Assembly (NCBI RefSeq): GCF_000972845.2 | Contig: NC_040018.1 | Location: 8,900,140 to 8,964,139 of the forward strand | DNA from: Larimichthys crocea | Taxonomy: Eukaryota > Chordata > Actinopteri > Sciaenidae | Direction of reading: 5' to 3' | Length of the DNA stretch: 64,000 nt | In this document: positions 23,754 through 35,862 of the stretch, piece after piece | Position numbering within the stretch: position 1 is the first letter of the stretch | Layout: each line of letters begins with the position of its first letter | Notes under the pieces: generated by a model | What the model was told of the DNA's origin: nothing | The model's input: only the letters and a program-made list of their open reading frames with translations | Database searches by the model: none | Program-made: the position numbers and the translations under genes

Positions 23754-24100
23754 TTCAGAGCTCTCAAAGGAGAAACGCAGGGGTGAAGGAAAGCAGTGAG
23801 AAGAGAGAGAGAAATGGGGAAAAGTAAGGGCAGAGGAGGAAAAACAAGAGTGGCGATTTAGAGAGGGAAGATTAGGAACCGAAGGGAAGCTGAGCATAAA
23901 GCTGGGAAAAAGGCCAAGTAGCAAGATGGGAGATGACAGGTGGGATGATGGACAGTGAGGGAAATAAATGAGAAATGAACAATGCAGACAAAACAAAAAG
24001 GGAGAAACAGACGGTGATGAGTAGAGAAGAACATGATGATGGATCAAAGAGGGAACAAATAGAAAGCAGATGGAAGAAGGAAAGGAAGAAATAATCTGAA
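23754..24100. repeat. Purine-rich low-complexity tract
   Basis: A strongly A/G-biased plus strand leaves long pyrimidine-rich minus-strand frames (23697-24047 and 23872-24141) that encode Ser/Leu/Phe-rich peptides. These are artefacts of composition. Confidence 0.75.
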
Positions 24101-24369
24101 GATACGCTGCACTCCAACTTCATCAAAGGAACAAGAGTCAAGTTTTTCCTTTGGCTGATTTATTGATTTTTATTTTTTAATGAGATAAACAGGTTTGGAG
24201 CAATTAAAGCCGTATAAGTTAACTGTTCTTTGTTTCCAACAGAGAATGTTATGAACATTAATTATTCATCAGTGATGCCTCCCAAAGTGAAACTGGCACA
24301 GATTTTTACCAAGAGCTGTCTTTGTACTATCCAGAAACTATGAAAAGTAGAAGTAGAAGCCAGACTGAT

Positions 24370-24780
24370 CATGTTTGTGTGTTACGCAAATAATAATAGT
24401 AATGATAACTGTTGTTGTTAACCCCTTCTAACAGCGTAAACAAAGAACTGAGATTAAAACCAACAATGAATGTGGATCTAGTAACAGTTTATAATAACTG
24501 TCATTAATAAATTGTAAATTAAGTGTTAATTAAACTTTAATAATCATTTGCTTACAAAATACTATTTTATCATTACTTTATAAATTATATATTGTATGTA
24601 CAATGATTAGTGAACAGTTATTTTTGCACACAGCATTTTATATACAATATTAAATATTTCCTAATGATTACCAAATAGTTTAAAAATGTATTACATATAT
24701 AACATTAAATAGGCAGATGCACCAGATATTTCTAACACTTTGTTTATGGTTGATGATTAGTGTGTCTATGAAACCATCTA
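24370..24780. other. AT-rich stretch
   Basis: The stretch is dominated by A and T with short inverted TAATAA/TTATTA blocks. It may be a decayed MITE, but no termini are seen. Confidence 0.5.
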
Positions 24781-27335
24781 TGAAAATAATTCGAATGGCT
24801 TTGGATTGTTATTGTGTATAAACACAACATTGATCTATCTTAAGTTCCATAATTTACATTACATATTTACATTAGATATATTTGTCTCCTCTTTGTCAAT
24901 GTTAAACCCTGTTTACCATTTGTAAGTACATCTTAGTCCAGCAGACCCTTGTGAGCAGACCATGCGGTTGTCTGTCCTGCATGGCTGCCAGGTCCGTGGC
25001 AATGCTTAGGGTAAGACTTTAGATGAAGGGGTGTGCATCAGACATACATGACACGGTCATGGTTATGACTTGAAACTTGTTATGAACATAAAGGAGTTTG
25101 AGTGTCATAACTCTTGCCATTGGCTTTTTATAATTATATAATTTTTAATGAAGACTTGACTTTGTTTGAGATGTCCTTGTTTTTTGAATGTAACATTAAC
25201 TGATAACATAACCGTGTCTTACCAATAAACATGCCATAGCGGGCCTAAATAAACTACTAAGTTTATGTTCCAACATGACATTACAATGTGTTGGTTTTGA
25301 CATTGGTGAAATGAATTGGTAAACCATTGGCATTTCATTGTTTACTAAGAGTTTGATAATGCCGGCTGTTATCAAGTGCTGCCATGTATCCTGCTAACAA
25401 GTAGCCAGAGCTTGAATTTGAATCTTATCAGCCTTTGTGCTACATCCATTTTGTGCACAGCAAGAGGAAGAAAAAAATAAATGGAGAGGGGCTCTGATGG
25501 GGCCTGATAATAATTAAACAGATCAGCCAGACTGGGCTGATGATCATGACATATTTTAGTGTTTTCTGTTCTGCTCCATTCATCTGCAGCTGTGTGGCCA
25601 TTTGCATTTGTAAAACTACAGTTGTTTATACTCACTTGCTGCATGCGCCTCGTAATGAATGCAGTTTAATGTGAAGGCAGTGGTAGGCCTTTAATGTGAA
25701 ACCCAGTGTTGACAAAAACGTAAAAGCAAGTGTTACGAAGAAGTTTTATGCAGAATGTGGGAGGGGTACTCATGAGGCATACACTTTGAGCCCAGGTATT
25801 GTAATCTATATCAGACAAAGACATTTCTCATTTCATCTGTGTCATATTGCACATAGAAATATGAACGTGATAAAATGACTGTTGATGCCTGCTACATACA
25901 TACATTAGAAATACAACATGAATCTGTTGGCAACTAACAAACACTCTTACACTTTATAGTCTCTCTATGGCTCTCTATATATCACTCTATGGCTAATAAT
26001 AACTGCTGAACTTCTCTTTTATCACTTTGAAAGGAACTTAACTGAGAGCTACACTAACAGAGACATACAAAATACAGACTGAGAAGGGATAAAGGAAAGA
26101 ATGTGAGAGGTTAGCTGGAAAGGCCAGCTGGGAGTGCAGTAGGCTGGCAGGCCGAATGGAAGCTTCTTTATAGGGGGGGACTTTGCTCTTAAAGGGCTCA
26201 TCCACACAACCAGGTTTCTTTTCTGCGGCTCATACGTAATTCATTACCTCCTTCTCTGAGGCAGAAAAGAGTATGAGAGAGTAAATGCGTGTGCTTTGTG
26301 TGGAAGGGAGAGCTTGAACTCCCACAGAGTTGGGGGCTCTTAAAATATGAAAAATGTCCTCGTCTTCTGACGTCCTGAGGATACACAGGAGTCAAACTGA
26401 GAGCATATGGGCTACATAAACAGCATTACAAATAACAACGGCTACACACATACACCCACTCGCCACTACCCCTACGTACACACAAGCAGTCACATATACA
26501 CTAATGCCCACAAAATTCAGCCTGTGTACGAATCAGCAGGCGATGCAGCGAGTGCAGAGCGGAGGGCTTCTTGTATAAACGATCTGTCAGCTAGCTAGCC
26601 AGCCCCGCAGCCAACGCATATTGGATCTTCGAATCCAGAAGCGGTTCCTGTTTGAAAGCCGTTGCAGTGCTGGGCTTGGGGGGGTGGCTACTGCTACAAA
26701 ACAACTCTGTGGAAAGTGAACATAATGCCTAAATCAATCAGTCCTCCTTTCTGATAGCAAAACCATGTGAACAACTATATAAAGTGTTGAGGGCATGTTT
26801 CTTTTGGCTCAAGGGAAGAGTTAAAAAACACACATTCATGCCAATCCTTATCTGACCCCCTGCTGGCAAACTTTTTTCCATTCTGCAAGGGTGTTGTAAT
26901 TACACAAATTTAATTTGTCCTGTTAATTTGTGTATTGATTAGACAAGCGCTGGCCTCTGGCCGGTAGTCCTTGCATGCGTGTGTGTGTGTCGTCCTGTGT
27001 GTTCGCTCTAGCACCTCAGTGCAGGTCTAATGCTTCCAGCCATGTTTGACATTTATTGTTGATCTCTCTGGACACAAATCATTACCATGACAATTAATCT
27101 CACTAATACAGCCGAGGTCAGTGTGTGGCATTTCCGGGATCAGGCCAGGTAGTCAAGATGCTCGGCGAGCCAGTTCTATTTGTTTGTGGTACCCGGAGTA
27201 TTGATTAAACTGTATATCTGACAAGCTGCCAAAGTGCTAAACATGGAGAAATGATGTAATGTCTCTTTGTTACTAGTATATAATAACAATGATATTAATA
27301 CTCAACTCATTCCAAAAGAGACACAAGATGCAATA

Positions 27336-27640
27336 AAGATTATTAAAGGAATAGTTTGGTTGATATGCTTATTTGTTACATGAGGTTCAGGATGAGAGAC
27401 GGATAACACTCTTGTATCTATGCTGTATATATGAAACCTTTGCCAGCAGCTGATTATCTTAGCTTGGCAACATTATTAGTCTCCAGGAAATCGAACCCAC
27501 CAGGAAACAGTCCAGTCTACCATTGGACAAAGTCAGATTAGCTGACTGTAGATATGTATATTCTCTAAACTGTCAGCTGTTTCTTTAACACCAAGAACTG
27601 GGCAAAAGAATATTGACTAGTTAATAGATTTAAACGTTCA
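27336..27640 (+). repeat. Teleost interspersed repeat (AGTTCACC-like/ 'TTAGCTTAGCAT' family)
   Basis: It starts with taaaggaatagtttggttga, then gagagacggataacactctt, ccagcagctgattatcttag, cttggcaacattattagtct and cagtccagtctaccattgga. This order matches a very abundant fish repeat (consensus blocks 'taaaggaacagttcacc', 'gccagcagctagcttagctta', 'aaacagctagcctggctctgtccaaagg'). The copy is diverged. Confidence 0.6.
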
Positions 27641-29011
27641 GTATTCAGACACAGCAAGCTAACAGGCTGTGCAAAAAACAGTCAACAGAATTACCAAAGA
27701 TTTGTACAAAAAAATCATTTTTGTGGAGAGATTTTTCATCAGAACCATATGAGCAGCTTTTTTATTTTCTTAAGCAGAGCAAATTTGCATTGCTGTTTAT
27801 TTAACTGATAGTTCTGATTGTATTTCTTTAGACCGCCATACTCATGTATCTACAATGATGTCAGTAGACATCACAAACAATCTGTGTAAATAATGCTAGA
27901 AAATATTTGTGAAATTCTTTTCTATGCAGCCAGCAAATATGTATGATAAATTGGATGCCGCCTGAATATGATAGTGTTTCTTCCATACAATTATTTTAAC
28001 TGATGTTAATAGAGGTATAAATACCTTATATTACAGATCAGATCACCACGGGGAAACAGCCCCACAGGTGGTGACAGGTTGCTGTGACAATGTCAAAGTA
28101 AATGCCAGTCAGACAGGTGGTGGGGCAGCTAGGACATTGGCATGCTTGTCAAAAAAGTGCTGTGAAAATGGAGGCAAGAGGAAGTGTTCACTGGAAACTT
28201 TTTGGGCCATAAATATACCGAGAGAAAGTGATGCATATTAAATTTTCCTCAACTAAATCATATTTGACACGAGCTGGACACAAGCCACATGTCAATGACA
28301 AAGGGTCTCTGTTTAGTCCTTCAAGCTCTGCAGCTGCACTTTCATGGACATATAATAATAAAAAAGAAATCTCTTCCTCTGGTTACAGAGTGACAGACAT
28401 TCATGCATTCAATATCACAGGTGTAAGCCTTGTGGTGGGGAAGCAGCTTTAAACAAACAACTGAATATTCATTAGAAATGAAGTGTGTGCCAGAGTTGTT
28501 ATTAGCTGTAAATACCTATTAGTTATTCTAAAGTGTCGTGGTTGATAATGGTTCCCAGCCAAACTAATGATAATACTCAGGTAAATTAGAATGCAAATAC
28601 AGTTTGCTTTAAGCGTTGGCTGCAGATTTGCATTCTGTTTTGACAGCAGACCACATATAACTCATTTACCAAAAGCCGACGCGGTTCCTGAAAAAAAGTA
28701 GTCCTGATAGTTATCAAAAGTGTTTGCACACAAAGCGGCTGAGTTAGGCTGGCTCATTCGTGGTGTTTGTGTCAAAGGCAGCACTTCATGATCACTTATT
28801 TTAAAAGGTTACTCTAAACTTGTGAAAGTACCTCTACAGTGCTGTTAAACTAAAGTACTGACTAAATATTGTTCTTTGAATTGCTGCAGGTTTTGTGCTG
28901 GGAATCTACATGACTTCCAGCCTGAACTCTTAAGTAAACTCATTTAAAGGAACATTCCATGATCTTACCTAGAACACAAGAGGTCAGTTTAGGCATGGGT
29001 ATTATTATGTC

Positions 29012-29014
<3 letters not shown>

Positions 29015-29054
<40 letters not shown>
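29015..29054. repeat. (CA)20 microsatellite
   Basis: A pure CA dinucleotide run of 20 units. Confidence 0.98.
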
Positions 29055-29060
<6 letters not shown>

Positions 29061-32000
29061 ATCAGTGGTGTGTTACATTCTCTTATCCGCCAGCGGCTAA
29101 AGATTGGGTGCAGTACAAAGCAGTGTGGGTCTGTGTGAGAGGGAATGCCTTACACCTTCTCTGGCCTACATGGCAGGACTGGCTTGGTATAGCTGCCCTG
29201 CGGCAAGATAAAACGGTGGATGAGTGGGCGGCTTTGGAAAAGCTAACCAGCATCTCAATAAGAAGCTGAAGGTCTGTGTGTGGAAATGTGTGTGTGTGTG
29301 TGAAGGTAGTGGGGCAATCCGGTAGGCTCAACAGGGCAAAGTCATTTAACAAGCTTAATAACAAGGTGAACAATGTCTTAGATACATACACAACCTCAAA
29401 CACATGAAAATTTGAGGTATATTAGTAACTTTGTGTGTCCCACTTGACATTCATAAAGGGAAAAGCAGTTCACGTTGTAAAACAGTCTCCTTTGCAGACA
29501 CCTGACATTTCTTTTTGCCCCCCTCTCTTCCTTCAAATCCATATTTCATCACTCTTAGATTTCACCTTTCTTTCTCACCAACTCCCTCAAACGATTATTG
29601 TAATACGCTTCTCAAATGACACCTTCAACTTGAAGCCATGCAACGGGAACAGCGTGTTCCACTCCACATCATCATTTCTCGAACAGGTCTTGTACTTATA
29701 ATACATTCATGTCAGGATGAGACCTTCTGCCTTCGGTTCACGCATGGTTGATTTGGGAGTGAACAACCCTGTTTTGCCTGATTCCTCTTGTAATTACGCA
29801 CCAGTCTAATATAGCTCTTTGAGGATCAACATGAGGGGTGGATGCGTGAAGCTGTGTTCCTCGGTTGACGTTGAAACGCATTCCCTGTTCCCTTGTGCAC
29901 AGATAATCCTATTTAATCAAAAAGTTGTTTTAGAGACGACAAGTTCAGATTCTGGTGAGGGAAAATTCTTTGTTCTTTACGTTATTTGTTCACTGTCACA
30001 CTGACAGTCACAGCTCACTGTTTTGGCTGAGAAACTAATAGAAACGCAAATCTGATCAGTTATTTTTATTTTGTTTGAGTTTGAACTTTTGGCCTGTATA
30101 TGCTCTGCAATTAGAACAAATCTATTCAGCACCAGTTCACAATGACAGCGAGGATGAATGAAAGAATCGATATGCTTTATAGCATTTTCTTTTATGTGTC
30201 TCAGGTAAAGTACAGTCAATACTTTACTAGCTTTTGTCTCTGTAATATGTTTTTGAAAAAAAACATATCTGTCTTTGTTTGATTAGTGAGGAGTATGGAT
30301 TGTAGTATAGGTGGGCAACTGCAATATATGGTGCCAATATTATCCTTTTTTATTAAAAATCAGATATTGGCCATTCAGTGTTCTTCATATCAGATATGAT
30401 GGAGGTTTATCCCAGACTGTGGCTGCTGAATATGTTTTTTTAATAATATTTGTATATCAGATGGGTTTGTGCATTAGGTGTCCAAGATAAAAATAAATAC
30501 AATAAAATCCTTGTGTTGTGTGGGTGGATTACACCTGAGTCTAGAAAAAAAACAAAAAAAAAACAAAACAACAACGTAAAAGCTGCTATACCATTAACCC
30601 CAAAAACATTATTAGTTGTTTAGAAAGTGATTGTTTCATGATAGAACTGAATATTCAACTATCAGTATTGTGAAAAAAGTTGTGAACCAGCCCCGAAACT
30701 CATTTGATGGACAACACAAAGGTGAACTGTAAAATTGTGTCACACATCAGGCTCAACTTTGACCCACCGTACCAACAAATGAGAAGCAGTTAGTCTCTGG
30801 ATCTTTTGGCAAATACACGGGAACCTGGAAGTGACACACTATATACAGTATATCATACACAGGCTGCAGTATGCAGAGGATCAATAGGGGAACAACAGAA
30901 AATTCGTCACGACCACTGCACTGTTCAATGTTCCCAGATCTCAGCAATTCCTTTTTCTTCAGACCGATAGAATAACGTTATAATGAACTAGAATGATCCT
31001 TTAATGCTATTGTTAATGCAAATGCTGAATCATATTCATAATTCAAAAGTCGGTACAGAGATTACCGGCATAAAATAATGACGCATCATCAGCTTCCACC
31101 TTTAAATATCAGATAAGGGTCTCAACAAATCATTTTGACATTAAACTATTCATGCACTGATAGACTTACATCCATTCACATATATGCTTTAACGCAGTTA
31201 AGGTTGAGCGCAGTTTTGTCATGCCAATGGATTTGTTTCATGCAGTAGGTGAACCTTGAAGCAAGTTAATTAGAGCTCTAAATATGTACAGCCTGACTAA
31301 TTACACTCTGCACAGTGACGGATCAGCCTCAACTCCACAAACCTATTAACTCTTTAGGATCCAATAACACATGACTGGCTTTCCGATGCACACAGAGCCT
31401 CTGACACCGACCAAAGATAGAGAAATAATTCAGGATTTACACTGTAAACCTGCATACACACACTTACACACAACTCGTCCAGGTCTGCAGGCAGACCTCA
31501 CCTCCCACACATATTACTTTGGCAGTGATGGAACAACAGCATCTTTCCCGAGAGAGAGGACCGATGCAAGGGAAGAAGTAGCAAGAGAGACAAGGAGGCG
31601 TTAGTCTCTCAGATTAAAACACTAAATATACCGAGACGTACAAGACATTTTGTTCCCTGTTTCCGTCTGTCTATAATTCCTGCCTGCCACGCTCAATTCA
31701 GCATGCTCTATTGTCCTTAAACTTCACAATATTATCACAGCAATAAAAAAATAAATTAAAAAACGATGTTTCCTTGAGAGAGAGAAAGATATGTTAACCT
31801 GTCGTAGCTTATTTTACACATGTTTAGATCTTTCTAACCAAAGTTCACTGTATTTATCATACTGAGCCGCAGGTGTGTGTGTGTCTCTGTGTGTAGTGGA
31901 CTGTCCGCTACACATTTTTCCTTCTTTTATAAAGCAGCATTTGTGTAAAAACAATGTTTTAATGGGAAGCAACACCTACACATCAACATGCATGGAGTGT

Positions 32001-33344
32001 CAGCTTTAATAAGATCAAAATCACTGAGAGTGTGTGTGCGCGCAACTGTGTAAGTGTGGCTGTCACTGCCTAATCCTTAGGTCGTGGCAAGTTAATACAC
32101 ACAGGGAATTAAACCTGAAATGGATTTCCGTTCTTGTCTAATAACAATGCTTAGTCTTTAGGCTAAATGAAAAGGGGAATTTGAGAGGTGCAGTAGGGTG
32201 TATTTCTCCAGTTTGTCCATTTGTACTAACACTCTGCCTCCTGAGGCAGAAACAGAAATTAGGTATACCTAACAATGACCATATGCTTTAAGATGGGATG
32301 TCCTTTTTATAGCTGTCATACCTGTTCTTAAAAATCTATGTTATTATATAAAATATAGTCATGCTTGGTGACATAGTGACTATACTGGCAGGGCTAATTA
32401 ACTGCTGTAGTTGGTGAGCTAATGCAAAGACACCAGCTGGTAATTTTCCCCTGTCCTCTGCTGTTTACCTACCATGACATTTTGTTCTCGGGATTGTACA
32501 TGACTTTGTGGAATAAGCTAAAAGGTTATTAAATAGAGAAAGCAGCTCTCTAACTAACAAGCTGAGCTGAACACAGACATGAACTTATTGCCCTGTTACC
32601 ACGGTCACTAAAAGTTCCCACATAGTATGCAAAGAAAAGACACAATATAAAACATGTATTTCTACAATCGACCACCTGTATCACAACTGTCTGAAAGCCA
32701 AGCCTATTTTTTACAATAGCCCCAAAGCTTCCTTCTATTTCCTTTGTACTAGGCCATTTACTCCCCTGGGTAGTTTTCCTTTGTATTGTACATCCTTTCA
32801 TTCAAGAAATAATTTTATTGATTAAAAAGCTCTGAGCTAACAAGCACGACAGTTAGCAAATGTGTTAGTTTGGATCCTTACTTACTTACTAAAAGATGTA
32901 TCTATACCATCGACTCCTGACTTCTACCTGTGTGCAAACTATTTTGACAAAGGTAGTTAGTAATTTTACTTTAGTAAAGTTAAAGCTAATATTTGACAGC
33001 TTCTTTCACTGTAAACTCTGTTCACTCAAAGGTCAGTGCTGTCACGACTGCTTGCAATCCAATTTGCCAATTTTATTGTGCACTCACAATCCAAAGGTGT
33101 TACAGCTGACTAGATTTAAACAAAATAAAAATAAAATCAGAACTTTTTTTTTTTTTTTTTGCAGACATATGGTCTGTGGTACAAGTCCCTCTGGTTAGGA
33201 ATTACTGCTGTAGGTTGTCTGGATTCTGCTTTGCCTCAGTACAGCTTATTGAGTAGAGTGAATACCTCCTATATTTATACTTCTTTATCCTCCCACACTA
33301 AATCCCTCCATTCTACACCTCCCCTAATAAGAGCCATGGATTTC

Positions 33345-34080
33345 ACTTTTTACTTTTTACCTGTACAGCAGCAGCTGCACCTACAGTCATCACTTTCTGA
33401 ATGACACCACCCTCATTAGGCTCATCTCTAGAGGAGATGAGTTCATCTACAGGTGGGAGGTTGACCATTTGGTGACCCAGTACAGCCAAAATAACTTGGA
33501 GCTCAACACTGTAAAGACAGTGGAGAAGGTAAGTAGATTTCAGAAGGAATCCAGCCTCACCCGAATCACCCTGTGTGACTCCCGAGCTGACACCGTGGCA
33601 CAATCATCACTCAGGATCTCAAGTGGGAGCTGAACATCAGCTCTATCACTAACAAAGCCCAGCAGAGGAAGTACGTCCTGCGGGAGCTGAACAAGTTTAA
33701 CCTGCACTTCTACCAGTCCATGCTCACCAATTGAGATACTGCTGCCACTGCTAAAGACAAACGCATTGAGACACAAAGACACTGCATCATTTAAGGTTTT
33801 TTTGGCATCAATTTGCCACCATGTACCTCTACATGTACACCTGCAAGACCCTGAGGACCACAACCTCATGCCACATGAACAATTCCCTCCCAACTGAGCC
33901 TGGCCTCATTAATAAGGGTCGGGACTTCTCGCCTGACACGGGCTCCTATCCCCCTCACATTAAAGTACAGTCTCCACATGTCACAATGAATTACATTACT
34001 GCACATCTTTTGGAATATTCTCTCTGTACATTGTGCATGTTCCTTTGCATATTCCTGCACCAACCTTAAAACTTTTTGGA
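33345..34080 (+). mobile_element. LINE ORF2 remnant, RT domain to 3' end
   Basis: The plus strand reads LYSSSCTYSHHFLNDTTLI, RLISRGDEFIYRWEVDHLV and NNLELNTVKTVEK. The RT catalytic Y/FxDD is mutated to FLND. Further on come QDLKWELNISSI, then AQQRKYVLRELNKFNLHFYQ, across frameshifts. The 3' part (33950-34080) resembles a LINE 3' UTR (tgcacatcttttggaatatt, ctctgtacattgtgcatgtt). A second copy of the same family lies at 35740-35862. It is non-functional. Confidence 0.75.
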
Positions 34081-34529
34081 ATTTTTTTAAACAGATAAAT
34101 ACTTTTTGTCTATTTTATATTTATGTTTCTCAACTTTTCCAGCACTTTTTCTTTTACGTTTATGGTATGTGAAAACTTATTTGGCATCTGATTTAAGTCA
34201 ATAACCCCCTTAGGCAAGACAGCTTTAAATTTCTTTTTAAATGTTACAACACAGCATGAAGCCACATCAATCTTTCAAGTATTGTTGAAATGAAACCAGT
34301 GTAGTCTGAAATGCTCTCTTGCAGTTTCTCAGAGGAGATGGAGCTGAGGGAAACAGTCTCTCTGAACCCCTCCTCTGCCTCCCTACCTGTCATACAGAGT
34401 GCCTGTACAAAAATACAAGTCAATTAAATGCATTTCTCCATCTCATCTCACTGACAGTCGTTCTCAAACAGTGAAGAATTTGGAATCAGAGCCAGATAGG
34501 ACATGGTGTTAAGCTTTAGATGTTCCTAC

Positions 34530-34744
34530 CTATGGCCATGAAGTCCTCGTGGTCCCAGGCCTGCAGCTGGGCTAAGGGGCCGCTGTACAGCAGCAATCCG
34601 TCAGCCACGTCAGTGATGAACTCCAGTGACACATGGCTCTCGAAACAAGGCGTTATGGGTGGAAACCAAGCATAGCCGTTGCCATGGAAACTGTGCTTGT
34701 TCTGCTGGCACTCAGGCCCCTCGAACTGTGCTGGGCATTGGCAC
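34530..34744 (-). CDS. Cadherin exon 3: end of EGF 1 and start of laminin-G domain 1
   Basis: This 215-nt exon gives residues 170-240 and one base of Glu241. The acceptor is gattcccttttctccccaag at 34745 and the donor is ATAG|gtagga. It opens with CQCPAQFEGPEC, supplying C170, C172 and C181 to close the EGF begun in exon 2. Laminin-G 1 starts at about residue 183: FHGNGYAWFPP is the first strand, followed by VSLEFITDVADGLLLYSGP, where the GLLLY motif is standard for laminin-G domains. The split codon (G plus AG from the next exon) makes Glu241 and fixes which of two adjacent AGs exon 4 uses. The domain is expected to face the extracellular space next to the membrane. Confidence 0.95.
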
Positions 34745-35739
34745 CTTGGGGAGAAAAGGGAATCAAGAGCCAAAATTACATGAATTTATGAATGCAATAA
34801 GCAGATGACTGAGTATTTTGGTGCTATTCCTTGACAATTTGGTTCCAAGAAGAGAGTCTTCTGTAGTCTTCTAATCTCCGTCCCCCTATTTTGAACCACT
34901 TACTGTATTTTGTTCTTTCAACTATTTTTCTTTTCTTTCACACTCTCTGAATCTAGTTGTTTTCTCCTCTCATACAGTCTTGCCCTTTGGCTATTTCTCT
35001 CTCACTGTCTGTTTCACTGATGCAGATGTTCTCATTAGTGGTGAAACCACAGGGAGAACCACTACATCACTAGGAAACTCCACTCTCTGTATTTTCACAC
35101 ATTCAAGTACTCATGTCCTGTTGTTTCCTGTCAAAACTTAACCTTTCGCCTGCTCTGCTATCATTTTCTAAATACATACATTTTTTTCTTATTCTCCTGT
35201 CTTTCAGTCTTTTGACGCTTTCATTCTAGGATGCTTCCTATACTGCAAACATACATTTTTTTTGGCCTGTGACCCATTTATCTCACCAGGGAATGTCCAG
35301 ATTTTCAGAAACAATACAGACGTTTAATATATTTGTTTTATACTACATCTACCACTGATTTAAACAAACAGATGTGCAATAATTCCACTTGACCAAAAAA
35401 ACATTATGAAATTTCAAATGTACAGACGTGTTGCATTCAGTAGGGTTTAATATAGAAAAATATAGTATTGCTAAAACTAACTATTGAGTGAGAGTTGCAA
35501 CCATGAAGCTAAGTGCAATGTAATCCTTATAGTTCACCGTCAATTGACCTCCATTAAAAGTCCATGTTTTTACCACTGATAGGCTCACATTGTACATGAT
35601 TATATATAAAATTATTACAAGATTATACATGTCTGACAACATTATGGAAAGGACGGACCCTACAGAGAAAGAGCTTTTCTTTAAAGAGTAAGATCCTTTA
35701 TGTTTTAACATTTGCTAACCTCCTTCTCGTTCCTCTCTT

Positions 35740-35862
35740 GATATTTTTAGTATCTTCTCCCTGTACACCAACAGCTGTACCTCCAGCCATCAGTTTGTGG
35801 ATGACACCGCCCTTATTTAGGCTGATCTCGAGTGGAGATGAGTTTGCCTGCATGTGGGTTCA
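35740..35862 (+). mobile_element. Short LINE RT-core fragment, same family as 33345-34080
   Basis: The frame reads LYTNSCTSSHQFVDDTALI with the catalytic FVDD intact, then after a one-base shift RLISSGDEFACMW. It is clearly homologous to the copy 2.4 kb upstream. It is truncated on both sides. Confidence 0.7.

Larger units (their letters stand above)
21016..34529 (-). other. Cadherin intron 3
   Basis: This 13.5-kb intron contains a repeat tail (22745-22880), a purine-rich tract (23754-24100), an AT-rich stretch (24370-24780), an interspersed repeat (27336-27640), a (CA)20 microsatellite and a LINE remnant (33345-34080). In the long remaining stretches (21020-22740, 22890-23750, 24785-27330, 27645-29010, 29060-33340) I see no coding signature or RNA gene; any conserved non-coding enhancers cannot be told apart without alignment. 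Confidence 0.8.

Noticed and set aside
23697..24141. Long minus-strand frames
   Set aside because: Produced by a purine-rich plus strand with few stop triplets on the other strand.
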